Below, piece by piece: positions 17,335-25,932 of a DNA stretch of 52,747 bases. The DNA is from UBA5336 sp964625835 (lineage in GTDB: Bacteria; Pseudomonadota; Alphaproteobacteria; Caulobacterales; Hyphomonadaceae). Position numbers and translations under genes: made by a program. The stretch spans positions 1-52,747 of the forward strand of contig CAZVES010000004.1 of assembly GCA_964625835.1 (NCBI GenBank). Direction: 5' to 3'. Positions within the stretch are counted from its first letter, which is position 1; the number at the start of each line of letters is the position of its first letter. A model generated the notes under the pieces. It had not been told where the DNA came from. It was given only the letters and a program-made list of their open reading frames with translations, and searched no databases.

Positions 17335-18243
17335 ATGGACACCTCAAAAATGATGTTTCGCGAAGGCCTAATGACCGGCGAGCGGATTCTCGTCACGGGC
17401 GGCGGAACAGGGCTCGGAAAGGAAATGGCTGAAGGTTTCCTGAAACTCGGCGCAGAGGTGCACATTTGTGGCCGCCGCGGTGGCGTCTGTGATGAGACGG
17501 CAAAAGAGCTGATGGATGCCCATGGCGGCAAGGTCGTGGCCCATGCCTGCGACATTCGCGTGGCTGAGGCCATCAGCGACATGAATGACGCCATTTGGGC
17601 CCAGCACGGCCCCCTGACGGGGCTCGTCAACAATGCCGCCGGCAATTTCATCTCCCGCACGGAAGACCTCTCGATCCGCGGCTTCGACGCCATCTCGAAC
17701 ATCGTCTTCCGCGGCACCTTCTACATGACCCACGATATCGGAACACGCTGGATCAAGGCTGGAGACCGTGGCAATGTCTGTTCGATCCTGACCACATGGG
17801 TCTGGAATGGCGGTCCGTTTGTTGTGCCGAGCGCAATGTCCAAGGCTGGCGTGAATGTCATGACCCAGTCGCTCGCCGTGGAATGGGGCCCGAAGGGCTT
17901 GCGCTTCAATGCCATTGCACCCGGCCCGTTCCCAACCGAAGGCATGACCAAGCGCCTTGCGCCACAGGCCGACAGCACCGAGGAGATGGGTTCAGGTCGC
18001 GGCGTCCAGAACCCCATGGGCCGCATTGGCGAAATGCACGAACTGGTGAACCTTGCGGTTTTCCTGATGGCACCCGGCGCTGAGTATGTGAACGGCCAGA
18101 CCATCGCGATAGATGGGGCCATGTACAATGCTTCTGGCGGGAATTTCGCCATGTTGTCAGCTTGGGGCGATGAGGAATGGACGGCCGCCCGCGCAGCGAT
18201 CGAAGCAACCAACGCAAAAGACAAGGCTAAGCGCACGGTTTGA
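17335..18243 (+). CDS. SDR oxidoreductase, 2,4-dienoyl-CoA reductase type
   Basis: The 302-residue protein has the Rossmann motif TGGGTGLGK (21-29) and NNAAG, so it is a short-chain dehydrogenase. The segment PSAMSKAGVNVM, followed by QSLAVEWGPKGLRFN, closely resembles mitochondrial dienoyl-CoA reductase DECR1, in which Ser stands where classical SDRs have the catalytic Tyr. This points to NADPH-dependent reduction of 2,4-dienoyl-CoA during beta-oxidation of unsaturated fatty acids. An AAGGAGA sequence precedes the start. A C-terminal tail of about 35 residues beyond the SDR core is present. The enzyme name rests on motif resemblance. Acyl-CoA genes elsewhere in the window fit the same pathway. 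Confidence 0.85.
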   Translation: MDTSKMMFREGLMTGERILVTGGGTGLGKEMAEGFLKLGAEVHICGRRGGVCDETAKELMDAHGGKVVAHACDIRVAEAISDMNDAIWAQHGPLTGLVNNAAGNFISRTEDLSIRGFDAISNIVFRGTFYMTHDIGTRWIKAGDRGNVCSILTTWVWNGGPFVVPSAMSKAGVNVMTQSLAVEWGPKGLRFNAIAPGPFPTEGMTKRLAPQADSTEEMGSGRGVQNPMGRIGEMHELVNLAVFLMAPGAEYVNGQTIAIDGAMYNASGGNFAMLSAWGDEEWTAARAAIEATNAKDKAKRTV

Positions 18244-18249
18244 GGCGAT

Positions 18250-20079
18250 TCAGGCCGCGCGCGCCACGACATCGATGACGGCCTCGCCGAAGCGTTCCGC
18301 CTTCTTCTCGCCCACACCGGATACCCCGCGCAGTGCGTCCAGTGAGTGCGGACGTTCCTGGGCAATGGCTGCGAGAGTCCGGTCATGGAAGATCACATAA
18401 GGCGGCACGCCGCGGGTCTTGGCTTCATCCAGGCGCCAGGCGCGCAGCACGTCAAACAGGGCCTGGTCCTGGCCGGACAACTGGTCGCCGACGCCCGCAC
18501 TGGTAGTCTTGCGTGCCTTGCGCTGGCGACGTTTTGCTGGGTCGGACTTCAGGCGCACTTCTCCGTCACCCTTCCACAGGCTGCGCACCGCATCGGTATC
18601 GCCAAGGCCGATAACCGGGCGCATCGGATCGCCCTGCTCCTTCAGGAGACCGCAAAACAACAACTCGTCCAGCACCGCACGCCACCCTGCCGCCGACAGG
18701 TCCTCGCCGACCCCATAGGTGGATTGCACTGACAAGGACTCGTCAAACTCGTCCTTCGCTTCTCCCCGCAAGTGGGCAATCAGGCGACCGCGCCCGACCC
18801 GCTCGCCCGTCCGCGCGGCGGCCGCCGTTGCCATCTTCGCCCATTCGGTCGCGTCATGGCTTTCGCCGCCCTCTTCGGTGCAACTGTCGCAAACCCCGCA
18901 GGGCTCGGCGTCGTCCTCGCCAAAATACTGGCGCACGGCCTGGCGCCGACAGGCCGTCCCATTCAGGAAGGCAAACAACTGGCGCACCTTGCCGAGCTGC
19001 ACCCGCCGGATTTCCTCCGGCGCATCGGCCTCGCCCACCCAGGACAGCGATCGACGCATGTCCGAAGGACCATAAAGTGCCACGGCTTCAGCCGGTTCAC
19101 CGTCGCGCCCGGCCCGGCCCACCTCCTGCCAGTAGGCCTCAATCGTCTTGGGCGGATCGGCGTGGATCACGAAGCGCACATCGGGCTTGTCCACTCCCAT
19201 GCCAAATGCCACCGTAGCGCACATCACCAGTCCATCCTCAAGCAGGAAGCGTCTCTGGCGCTCGGCCCTGACGGACGCGTCCAGCCCGGCATGGTAGGCC
19301 AGCGCTGGGCTGCCGGCACGGGTCAGGGCGTCGGCGAGTTTCTCCGTCCCGTCGCGCGTGGCGGCGTAGACAATGCCGGGGCGCCCGGCGCGCGCCTTGA
19401 CGAGTGAGACGATCCGCGAGGTGCGGTCACCCTGCTTTGGCTCGGCGGCGAGCTGCAGGTTGGGCCGGTCAAAGCTCGCCACATGGACGCTCGGTTCAGC
19501 CAGGTCCAGCTGGGCGAGAATGTCCTCGCGTGTGCGCCCATCGGCCGTGGCGGTGACTGCAATGCGCGGCACGCCGGGAAACAGGCGCCGGAGCCGGCCA
19601 AGCGCGCGGTAATCCGGCCGGAAGTCATGGCCCCACTGGCTGACGCAGTGGGCTTCGTCGATGGCGATGAGGCTGAGTTCCACTCCGGAAAGGGCGTCGG
19701 CCAGGCGTGTCGCCAGGGCTTCTGGCGAAACATAAAGCAGGTCCATTTCGCCCTTGCGCGCCGCTTGCAGGGCCTCGGCTCGCGCCTGAGGCTCCATGGA
19801 ACTGTCCAACCGCTCTGCGCGCACACCCAAAGCCTTCAGCGCGTCCACCTGATCGGCCATCAGCGCGATCAGAGGCGAGACCACCAGCCCGCAACCCGGC
19901 CGCGACAGGGCCGGTATCTGGTAGCACAGCGACTTACCACCACCCGTTGGCAGGATCGCCAGCACGTCCCGCCCGGCCAGAACGTCGGATATGACATCGC
20001 CCTGAAGCCCGCGGAATGCATCATAGCCGTAAATCCTGCGGAGGATTTCAAGGGCTGGGGCAAGATCAGTTCGGGCCAT
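18250..20079 (-). CDS. recQ: ATP-dependent DNA helicase RecQ
   Basis: From the ATG at 20079 the protein has 609 residues. It carries the superfamily 2 helicase motifs: Walker A LPTGGGKSLCYQ (Lys49), DEAH box IDEAHCVSQWGHDFRPDY (141-144), and motif VI in QEVGRAGRDG. A zinc-binding region (CRRQAVRQYFGE, then CGVCDSC) and a winged-helix RQC domain follow. A C-terminal HRDC domain ends in GVSGVGEKKAERFGEAV. RecQ unwinds DNA 3' to 5' in recombination and repair. The 35 in-frame residues upstream look non-coding, so I used the later start. It converges with the dehydrogenase gene (6-base gap). Confidence 0.95.
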   Translation of the reverse strand: MARTDLAPALEILRRIYGYDAFRGLQGDVISDVLAGRDVLAILPTGGGKSLCYQIPALSRPGCGLVVSPLIALMADQVDALKALGVRAERLDSSMEPQARAEALQAARKGEMDLLYVSPEALATRLADALSGVELSLIAIDEAHCVSQWGHDFRPDYRALGRLRRLFPGVPRIAVTATADGRTREDILAQLDLAEPSVHVASFDRPNLQLAAEPKQGDRTSRIVSLVKARAGRPGIVYAATRDGTEKLADALTRAGSPALAYHAGLDASVRAERQRRFLLEDGLVMCATVAFGMGVDKPDVRFVIHADPPKTIEAYWQEVGRAGRDGEPAEAVALYGPSDMRRSLSWVGEADAPEEIRRVQLGKVRQLFAFLNGTACRRQAVRQYFGEDDAEPCGVCDSCTEEGGESHDATEWAKMATAAAARTGERVGRGRLIAHLRGEAKDEFDESLSVQSTYGVGEDLSAAGWRAVLDELLFCGLLKEQGDPMRPVIGLGDTDAVRSLWKGDGEVRLKSDPAKRRQRKARKTTSAGVGDQLSGQDQALFDVLRAWRLDEAKTRGVPPYVIFHDRTLAAIAQERPHSLDALRGVSGVGEKKAERFGEAVIDVVARAA

Positions 20080-20268
20080 CGGAATGGTTTGGAAGAGTCG
20101 CGCAAAAGCTGCAAGCCAGCCTGTGCGCTCCACCCGTTTCGCGAGCCCTGCGACAGGCCGCCACACAGCCGGAAGCTGCGCCATGCCGCCTCACTCGGAA
20201 CTGTCCGTATCGTCCCCGAACAAGGTCGGCTTCCAAAAGGCCCCATCACCAAGTAAGGGACCCCACCC

Positions 20269-20946
20269 ATGAAACGTATGCTACTCAGTTCACTGATGCT
20301 CACCGCATTTGCCATCCCGGCCCTGCCCGCCCAGGCCGACGACAGTCCCTGGCAGATTCGCGCCCGCGTCATCGGCGTACTGCCTGACGAATCCGCTGAC
20401 CTTTCGGCAGGCGGTGCGCCGCTGCCCGGCAGCGTCGACATCAGTGACCAGTATGTCCCCGAACTCGACATCACCTACTTTTTCACTGACAAAATTGCCG
20501 CCGAACTGATACTCGCGGTGACCCCGCATGATGCGGACGCGGTAAACATCACCGTGCCCGGTGTGCTGGATAATGCAACCGTGCCGCTTGGCGATGTGTG
20601 GCTGCTACCGCCGACACTGACGCTGCAGTATCACTTCAAGAATGACAGCGCTTTCACGCCTTATGTCGGCGCTGGCGTGAATGCCACACTGTTCTTTGAC
20701 GAAGACCAGGGCGAGGTGGCCGATGGCATCGAGTATGATCCGTCCGTGGGCTTCGCCCTGCAGTCCGGCATCGACTATGACCTCGATGGCGAAGAAGGCG
20801 GCTGGCTTCTCAATGCCGACGTGAAGAAAATCTGGATCAATCCAGATGTCACAGTCGATTTCACCACCGCGCTCGGGGCAACGGTGGATGCCGAAGTCGA
20901 CATCAATCCGCTCGTGGTCGGCATCGGTTTCGGCTACAAATACTAG
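20269..20946 (+). CDS. ompW: OmpW-family outer membrane protein
   Basis: The 225-residue precursor has a signal peptide (about 1-24, ending AQA). The mature start SPWQIRARVIGVLPDESAD is the OmpW hallmark. PELDITYFFTDKIAAELI and LLPPTLTLQYHF match conserved strands, and the chain ends in an aromatic residue (GFGYKY), as expected for BAM insertion. OmpW forms an eight-stranded outer-membrane barrel with a hydrophobic channel, thought to pass small non-polar compounds. It stands alone, between recQ (divergent) and the deacetylase-like gene (convergent, 7-base gap). The regulator is not visible. Confidence 0.93.
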   Translation: MKRMLLSSLMLTAFAIPALPAQADDSPWQIRARVIGVLPDESADLSAGGAPLPGSVDISDQYVPELDITYFFTDKIAAELILAVTPHDADAVNITVPGVLDNATVPLGDVWLLPPTLTLQYHFKNDSAFTPYVGAGVNATLFFDEDQGEVADGIEYDPSVGFALQSGIDYDLDGEEGGWLLNADVKKIWINPDVTVDFTTALGATVDAEVDINPLVVGIGFGYKY

Positions 20947-20953
20947 CAGGCTG

Positions 20954-21847
20954 CTAACGTTCAGTGGCGCTCAGTGCCTCGACCAGCAGCAGGTGCCGGC
21001 GCGCCACTGCGTCGGCATCCTTGCTGTATCCACCACCCAGCACCGCGCAGAGCGGCGTGTGCGCCCGCCGGCAGGCCTCTGCCACCGTGCGGTCGCGCCG
21101 GTAAAGCCCCGAATTACTGAGCGACAACAGTCCCAGCCGATCGTCCGCATGGGGGTCGACCCCGGCATTGTAGAAAACGATATCCGGCCTCGCCTGGGCC
21201 AATGTCTGGTCAAGCGCCCTGTCCAGCGCCCGCAAATAGGGCTCATCGCCCGTGCCCGCATCCAGCCCGACATCCAGGTCCGATGGTGGCTTGGTGCGTG
21301 GCCAGTTGGCCTCGCAATGCACCGAGCACGTGTAGACGGCTGGCTCATCGGCGAAAATCCGCGCCGTGCCATCGCCATGGTGCACATCCAGGTCGATGAT
21401 GGCGACCCGGCACACATGGCCCGCATCCAGCAAGTGGCGGACAGCGACCGCCACATCATTGAAGACACAGAAGCCGGCCCCGCCCTGCCCATCGGCATGG
21501 TGGCTGCCGCCGGCAAGGTTGATTGCACAGCCCGATTCAAGGGCCAGCCGGGCGGCCAGGCCCGTGCCACCCACCGCCGCGCGCGAGCGCCGGGCAATGG
21601 CAGGCGTGATCTCGAAACCGATCCGCCTGGCGGCCTTGCGCTCAAGAGTCTGAGCCAGGACGGCCTCGACATAGGCGGTGTCGTGTACACCCGCGAGGGC
21701 AGTCGAACTGGCCAGCGCCGGCGTCACGAAGCTGCGTCCCGCCGCGCGCAGGCGCTCAGCAACAATCGAATACTTCCGCATGGGGAAGCGATGCCCGTCG
21801 GGAACTGTCTCGGCGTCATAGGCCGGGTGATGAACAAGCTGAACCAT
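20954..21847 (-). CDS. Histone-deacetylase-like zinc hydrolase
   Basis: The 297-residue protein shows the deacetylase fold: HRFPMRKY near the N-terminus, active-site His116-His117 in AGGSHHADGQGGAGFCVF, zinc ligands Asp154 and His156 in DLDVHHGDGT, and Asp231 in NAGVDPHADDRLG. The HRFPM opening and overall spacing suit the class IV-like bacterial group. Members remove acetyl groups from lysine side chains, polyamines or small molecules; the substrate here is unknown. The gene is transcribed leftward and sits between ompW and the TonB cluster. It has no signal peptide, so it is cytoplasmic. Confidence 0.9.
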   Translation of the reverse strand: MVQLVHHPAYDAETVPDGHRFPMRKYSIVAERLRAAGRSFVTPALASSTALAGVHDTAYVEAVLAQTLERKAARRIGFEITPAIARRSRAAVGGTGLAARLALESGCAINLAGGSHHADGQGGAGFCVFNDVAVAVRHLLDAGHVCRVAIIDLDVHHGDGTARIFADEPAVYTCSVHCEANWPRTKPPSDLDVGLDAGTGDEPYLRALDRALDQTLAQARPDIVFYNAGVDPHADDRLGLLSLSNSGLYRRDRTVAEACRRAHTPLCAVLGGGYSKDADAVARRHLLLVEALSATER

Positions 21848-21931
21848 GGGTACCGAGTTAGGGCCGCTTCCAAGAAAGCAATTGCCCCGACCATTCTGGC
21901 CGGGGCATCAATCGGGTCTCTCGAGAGTTTA

Positions 21932-23320
21932 TCAGGAGTCGGCGCAGCCGCTCTCATTGTAGGCTGTTGCGGCCGCCTCATAGCGCTCTTCGATGGTCCT
22001 GCAATTTTGCGGGATGTTCTCACCGAGAACCTTCAGCTGGTCACATGCCTTCTGCTCGTTCTCCAGTTCCAGGAACGGTGTGCGCAGGGTGAAGCATTGC
22101 AGGGCCCGCTCTGTCCGTTCTTCGGCACTGATGAATGAGAGCCAGCCGCGACCACCCGAATTGTTGGCCTCGCGGAACGCGGCCTTGGCACCTTCCACAT
22201 CGCCGCGCTCATAGCGCGACTGGCCAATCAGGGTCCATAAGGTGCCACGATCCTTGACGCCGCCGGCATTGAGCGCCTGTTGCAGGGCCTCTTCCGTCTT
22301 TTCCCAGTCCTTCAACTCCGCGTAGGAACGGCCAAGGCGCTCGTACATCGCACCTGAATTGCGCATCTGGGCCGCCTCACGGATGACCGGGATCGCGCGC
22401 TCGAACTCCCGTGCCACCTGGTAGAGGTTGGCAAGCAGTTCCATGCGCTCATACGTCTTCGAAATCCGGCCGGAATTCATTTCCTTCTCAAGCACCTTCG
22501 CGGCCTGGAACGGCACGTCGAACTGGTTGTAGAAGTTCACCACGCGCATGATCTCTTCCTCGGACTGGAGGAGACCGCCAAGATACATGGCCTTCTGCAC
22601 CTCGAATGCGCGGCGCTGGTCGCCGGAGCGGAAATAGTCTCCTGCAATCGCGTCCCAGAGACGGCGCTCGTTTGGATTGCGCTGTAGCAACGTCTCCAAA
22701 AGCTGGGCTTTCTTACCGAGTTGGCCGGTCTGGTCATAGAGATAGATCAGGAAATCGTAGACCTCACGGTCTGCATTCGGGCCGTCTTCGCGAAACACTT
22801 CCTCCGCCCAACGCAGGGCTTCGCGATTGTTGTCGGCCTTGTGGTTGAGCACGGCCAGCTGCCATTTCTGCTGCCGGTCTGGCCGGCCGCCAGCCTGCAT
22901 CCAGCGATTCATGTAGCTGAGGGCCTGGGTCAGGTTCTCGCTGCTCATATAAAGTTGTGAAATGTTGTAATAGGTCTGGGCAATTTCGCTCTGGGGCACG
23001 TATCCGCGCTGGATCGCTGTCTCGAGGTCGCGCACAGCGCCTGGATAATCATTGGTTTCGACCTTCACAGCCGCTGAAAGACGCAACAAGGCACCTTCTT
23101 CATAACAGTTCATCTCATTGGCGCGCAGCTGGTTGAGTTTCGCCAGTGCTCCGGCCGGATTGTCGTTCACCAGAAGCTCGTTCTCCGCCTCCAGGTAGAG
23201 TTGGCCATTCTTGGAGGTGAACTCGGTGGTCTCACAGCCCTGGGCCAAAGCCGGCAGGGCGCCGAAAGCGGCTACGGCGCAAGCGGCCACAAGCCCTTTA
23301 AAAATAGAATTCAGTGCCAT
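21932..23320 (-). CDS. Exported TPR protein of the TonB cluster
   Basis: The 462-residue protein has a signal peptide (about 1-26, ending ALAQ) and an array of tetratricopeptide-like helices through the mature chain (for example AQTYYNISQLYMSSENLTQALSY cut to its core YYNISQLYMSSENLTQALSY, and MYERLGRSYAELKDWEKTEE). A TPR protein is the usual last gene of the DUF3450-TtpC-ExbB-ExbD-TonB clusters of Vibrio and other marine Gram-negatives; its role there is not settled but is probably scaffolding in the periplasm. An AGGAG precedes the ATG. The 264-base gap between it and the second tonB gene is long enough for its own promoter. Four cysteines near the C-terminus may form disulfides. Confidence 0.88.
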   Translation of the reverse strand: MALNSIFKGLVAACAVAAFGALPALAQGCETTEFTSKNGQLYLEAENELLVNDNPAGALAKLNQLRANEMNCYEEGALLRLSAAVKVETNDYPGAVRDLETAIQRGYVPQSEIAQTYYNISQLYMSSENLTQALSYMNRWMQAGGRPDRQQKWQLAVLNHKADNNREALRWAEEVFREDGPNADREVYDFLIYLYDQTGQLGKKAQLLETLLQRNPNERRLWDAIAGDYFRSGDQRRAFEVQKAMYLGGLLQSEEEIMRVVNFYNQFDVPFQAAKVLEKEMNSGRISKTYERMELLANLYQVAREFERAIPVIREAAQMRNSGAMYERLGRSYAELKDWEKTEEALQQALNAGGVKDRGTLWTLIGQSRYERGDVEGAKAAFREANNSGGRGWLSFISAEERTERALQCFTLRTPFLELENEQKACDQLKVLGENIPQNCRTIEERYEAAATAYNESGCADS

Positions 23321-23584
23321 GGTGTCTCACTCCTGTCCCGCGCTTGACGCGCAGCTCTTCATAACAAACCGGAAACCCATCACGGTTTCAAGCGGCCTTT
23401 GGATCAATCTGTCTGTTTTTCCGCAGTGGTGGCAACAGGGCACAACGCGCGGTCCCTCTTATTCAGGGTGGTGCGGCGTGCCCTTGGGTCAAACTGGCAC
23501 CGCACCCCTTGCCTTCGACTCGAAGGGATCGCCACCAGCCCGGCTGGCCTGAAGCGCGCCGCCGCGTGAAAAGCCAGCATCATC

Positions 23585-24316
23585 TCATCCCCCATCGAAC
23601 CTGAACTCCAGGGGATAGACCACGTTGCGACGCTCCACCGGCTGTCCGCGCACGATCTTGGGCGCAAACCGCACCCGGCTGACGGCCTGCTGTGCTGCGC
23701 GCACAAAGCCCGAATGCGTGCAATCGGCATCCAGATCGACCGGCTCGCCGCGGGCATTCACATTGAAACGCACCTCGCAGCGCCCCTCAATGCCGCGCTC
23801 TGCCATGCGCACGGGGAACTCCGCCACGGGCGGGCTGATCGGCCTGGCATCGGTGTCGTCAATGATCACGGGATCGAAGACCAGCGGCCCCATCCTGTCA
23901 AAAACCAGTTCGGTTGGCGCCTCGCCCTGGATGAGCGGTGTTGGCATATCGATGTCCGACTTGCTGACCGTCAGTTCCGGAGGCGGTGGCGGAGGGTCGG
24001 CCGCGGCAATGGGCTTGACCGTCGAATGTGGCGTGCGATCCGGGTCCTTGTCCTCGATTTGTGGCGTGATGGCCGTGAGTTCACGCACCTCACTGGCCGG
24101 TGGTTCAATGAATTCCGCTTCGATCAACCGGCCCATGAACAGGCAAAGCGCGAAGGTGATGGCGGCGGCGGGCACGGCAACACCCAGCCGGGCAAACGAC
24201 TGCAATGGGTTTCGTCGCCCTTTGTGTTGCGCGCCGTTGGACCTTGGGACCATCTGCTCCAGTGGCCTGCGCGCTCTCGGTGCGCGAGCGCCCGACAATT
24301 CAACCTGCTCAGCCAT
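23585..24316 (-). CDS. tonB: TonB-family energy transducer (second copy)
   Basis: The start at 24316 follows a GGAGGAGG sequence and gives 243 residues. The plan is a basic cytoplasmic N-terminus (about 40 residues), one membrane helix (about 42-63), a proline-rich stretch (DPPPPPPEL) and the C-terminal TonB domain ending in RRNVVYPLEFRF. SKSDIDMPTP and AERGIEGRCEVRFNVNARGE are nearly shared with the first copy, so the two are tandem paralogues. A pair of cysteines in the C-terminal domain (GRCEV and DADCTH) is conserved in both. TonB spans the periplasm and transmits proton-motive force to outer-membrane transporters. This copy sits behind an intrinsic terminator, so its expression may be reduced or separate. 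Confidence 0.92.
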   Translation of the reverse strand: MAEQVELSGARAPRARRPLEQMVPRSNGAQHKGRRNPLQSFARLGVAVPAAAITFALCLFMGRLIEAEFIEPPASEVRELTAITPQIEDKDPDRTPHSTVKPIAAADPPPPPPELTVSKSDIDMPTPLIQGEAPTELVFDRMGPLVFDPVIIDDTDARPISPPVAEFPVRMAERGIEGRCEVRFNVNARGEPVDLDADCTHSGFVRAAQQAVSRVRFAPKIVRGQPVERRNVVYPLEFRFDGG

Positions 24317-24394
24317 GCCTTGCCTCCTCCACAATGTTGTTTGATCATTGAAGGATGAAGCTTCCGCAGCGTCAAGTATTTTGTGAGTGGGCAG

Positions 24395-24431
24395 AAAAAA
24401 GCCCCGCAAGCTGGTGGCTTCGGGGCTTTTT
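24395..24431 (-). terminator. Intrinsic terminator between the two tonB genes
   Basis: A GCCCCG/CGGGGC stem (24401-24406 with 24421-24426) is extended inward by AAGC/GCTT. It is flanked by an A-run at 24395-24400, which reads as six Ts on the minus strand directly after the stem. It lies 24 bases past the stop of the first tonB gene and is oriented to end the leftward exbB-exbD-tonB transcript. Four Ts on the plus side could also make it weakly bidirectional. Confidence 0.8.
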
Positions 24432-24454
24432 AGGTCTGTCAATGGACCTTCGCG

Positions 24455-25078
24455 TCAGCCGTCGAGACCAAACTCCATAGGATATACCACGTTGCGCCGC
24501 TCCAGCGCCTGTCCACGCACAATCTTGGGAGCGAATCGTACACGGCTCACAGCGCGCTCGGCCTCGCGCTTGAATACGCTGTCTGAACAATCCGCTTGCA
24601 CATTAAACGGCTCGCCCCGGGCGTTCACGTCGAAACGAACCTCGCAGCTGCCCTCGATGCCGCGCTCGGCGGCGCGTCGGGGATACTGGACCACAGGCGG
24701 GCTGATCGGCTGGGCATCCCGGTCCGAGATCGCCACGGGGTCAATCGCGATGGACTGCACCCGGTCAAAGTTCAACTCCGTCGGGGCAGCGCCCTGGATG
24801 TTGGGCGTTGGCAGGTCGATGTCGGACTTTGACGAGGACAGTTTCGGCGGCGGCGGCGGCTTGTCTGCCGAGGCCAGCCTCTGGGGCCTGGACCGCGAGC
24901 TGCGGCGCACTTCCTGGCTCTCTTCGGACGGTGTGATCGCCTCGAGAACACGCTGTTCCTTGCCTTCAGGCTCTATAAACTCCTGCGAGATGATCCGGCC
25001 CATGAAGATGAGAAGGCCCAGCACGATCGCAATTGCTATGGGCGCAGCTACAATCAGGCGAATGATCGAATTGTTCAT
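24455..25078 (-). CDS. tonB: TonB-family energy transducer (first copy)
   Basis: The 207-residue protein has a single N-terminal membrane helix (about 6-27), a short proline-rich stretch (DKPPPPPKL) and the C-terminal TonB domain (QYPRRAAERGIEGSCEVRF, then FAPKIVRGQALERRNVVYP). The periplasmic spacer is short compared with E. coli TonB, as is typical of the TonB2 type. It starts 10 bases after the second exbD gene, so it is co-transcribed with it. With ExbB and ExbD it should form the inner-membrane motor that powers TonB-dependent receptors; none of those receptors is in this window. Confidence 0.93.
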   Translation of the reverse strand: MNNSIIRLIVAAPIAIAIVLGLLIFMGRIISQEFIEPEGKEQRVLEAITPSEESQEVRRSSRSRPQRLASADKPPPPPKLSSSKSDIDLPTPNIQGAAPTELNFDRVQSIAIDPVAISDRDAQPISPPVVQYPRRAAERGIEGSCEVRFDVNARGEPFNVQADCSDSVFKREAERAVSRVRFAPKIVRGQALERRNVVYPMEFGLDG

Positions 25079-25088
25079 CTGGGCCTCC

Positions 25089-25505
25089 TTAATCCTGCTC
25101 TGTGGACACGTTCACACGCGTCACGCCTTCAAGGTCACGTACGGTCTCCAGGAAGTCAACCATGGCACCGGCCGGCGCCTTGCTGTCAGCCTGAAGCACC
25201 AGTTCGCCCTTGGCGTTGCCCTTGCGCATCTCGCGAAGGGTAAACTCCACCTCATTGGGCTCGATCAGCCTGTCATCGATGTAGATGTCGCCCTGGTCGT
25301 CAATGGCCACAAGAATGGCCAGCGGCGTCACGCGACTGTCATTGTCGACGTCCTGGCGCACGATTTCCACGCCGGGCTCGCTGATGAACTTCGCCGTCAC
25401 AATGAAGAAGATCAGGAGGATGAACACCACGTCCAGCATGGGCGTGAGGTTCACATCATCGCCTTCGCTGTCGGCTGCGGAGGAAGATCGTCTGCGTCTT
25501 GCCAT
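25089..25505 (-). CDS. exbD: ExbD-family transport protein (second copy)
   Basis: The 138-residue protein has the ExbD plan: a basic cytoplasmic start (ARRRRSS), the conserved segment NLTPMLDVVFILLIFFIVTA with the proton-path Asp in LDVVF, and a periplasmic domain (GDIYIDDRLIEPNEVEFTL). It starts 13 bases after the preceding exbD and ends 10 bases before tonB. It differs enough from the first copy, which has a proline-rich insertion, that the two may form heteromeric complexes or serve different ExbB proteins. Confidence 0.94.
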   Translation of the reverse strand: MARRRRSSSAADSEGDDVNLTPMLDVVFILLIFFIVTAKFISEPGVEIVRQDVDNDSRVTPLAILVAIDDQGDIYIDDRLIEPNEVEFTLREMRKGNAKGELVLQADSKAPAGAMVDFLETVRDLEGVTRVNVSTEQD

Positions 25506-25518
25506 GTCTGATTTCCTG

Positions 25519-25932
25519 CTATTGCCCGCTGACCACGATATTCACCGGCCGGGCCTGAGCCGAATAGGCCTGGTCGCGGATGTTGATGATCACACCAGAT
25601 TCCGCCTCGCGATCGGCCTGGATGATCACCGCACTTTCGGGGTTCTCGGCCTTGAGCCGTTCAATGTTGGGACGGACCGTTGAAATATCCGCCACGCGAC
25701 CATTCACGCGAATGAGATTTTCGTCATTCACATAGATGATGATCGTGGGCGCAGATTCCGGCGGCGGCGGCGTTGTGCTCGGAGGCGGCGGCGGCTCAAG
25801 GGCGATCGCCTGTTCCTCGGTGAACACCGCCGTCACGATGAAGAAAATCAGGAGGATGAAAACCACGTCAAGCATGGGCGTGAGATCGACCTCGGCCTCT
25901 TGGGGCTTTCTCAGGGCTCTTCCACGCATCAT
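25519..25932 (-). CDS. exbD: ExbD-family transport protein (first copy), proline-rich
   Basis: The 137-residue protein begins with a short basic segment and the conserved DLTPMLDVVFILLIFFIVTA helix with its Asp. Right after the helix is an unusual proline stretch (LEPPPPPSTTPPPPESA) before the periplasmic domain (RVNGRVADISTVRPNIERL). Such proline-rich linkers are usual in TonB but not in ExbD, and would lengthen the reach of the periplasmic domain. The start overlaps the exbB stop by 4 bp (ATGA), giving translational coupling. Confidence 0.93.
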   Translation of the reverse strand: MMRGRALRKPQEAEVDLTPMLDVVFILLIFFIVTAVFTEEQAIALEPPPPPSTTPPPPESAPTIIIYVNDENLIRVNGRVADISTVRPNIERLKAENPESAVIIQADREAESGVIINIRDQAYSAQARPVNIVVSGQ

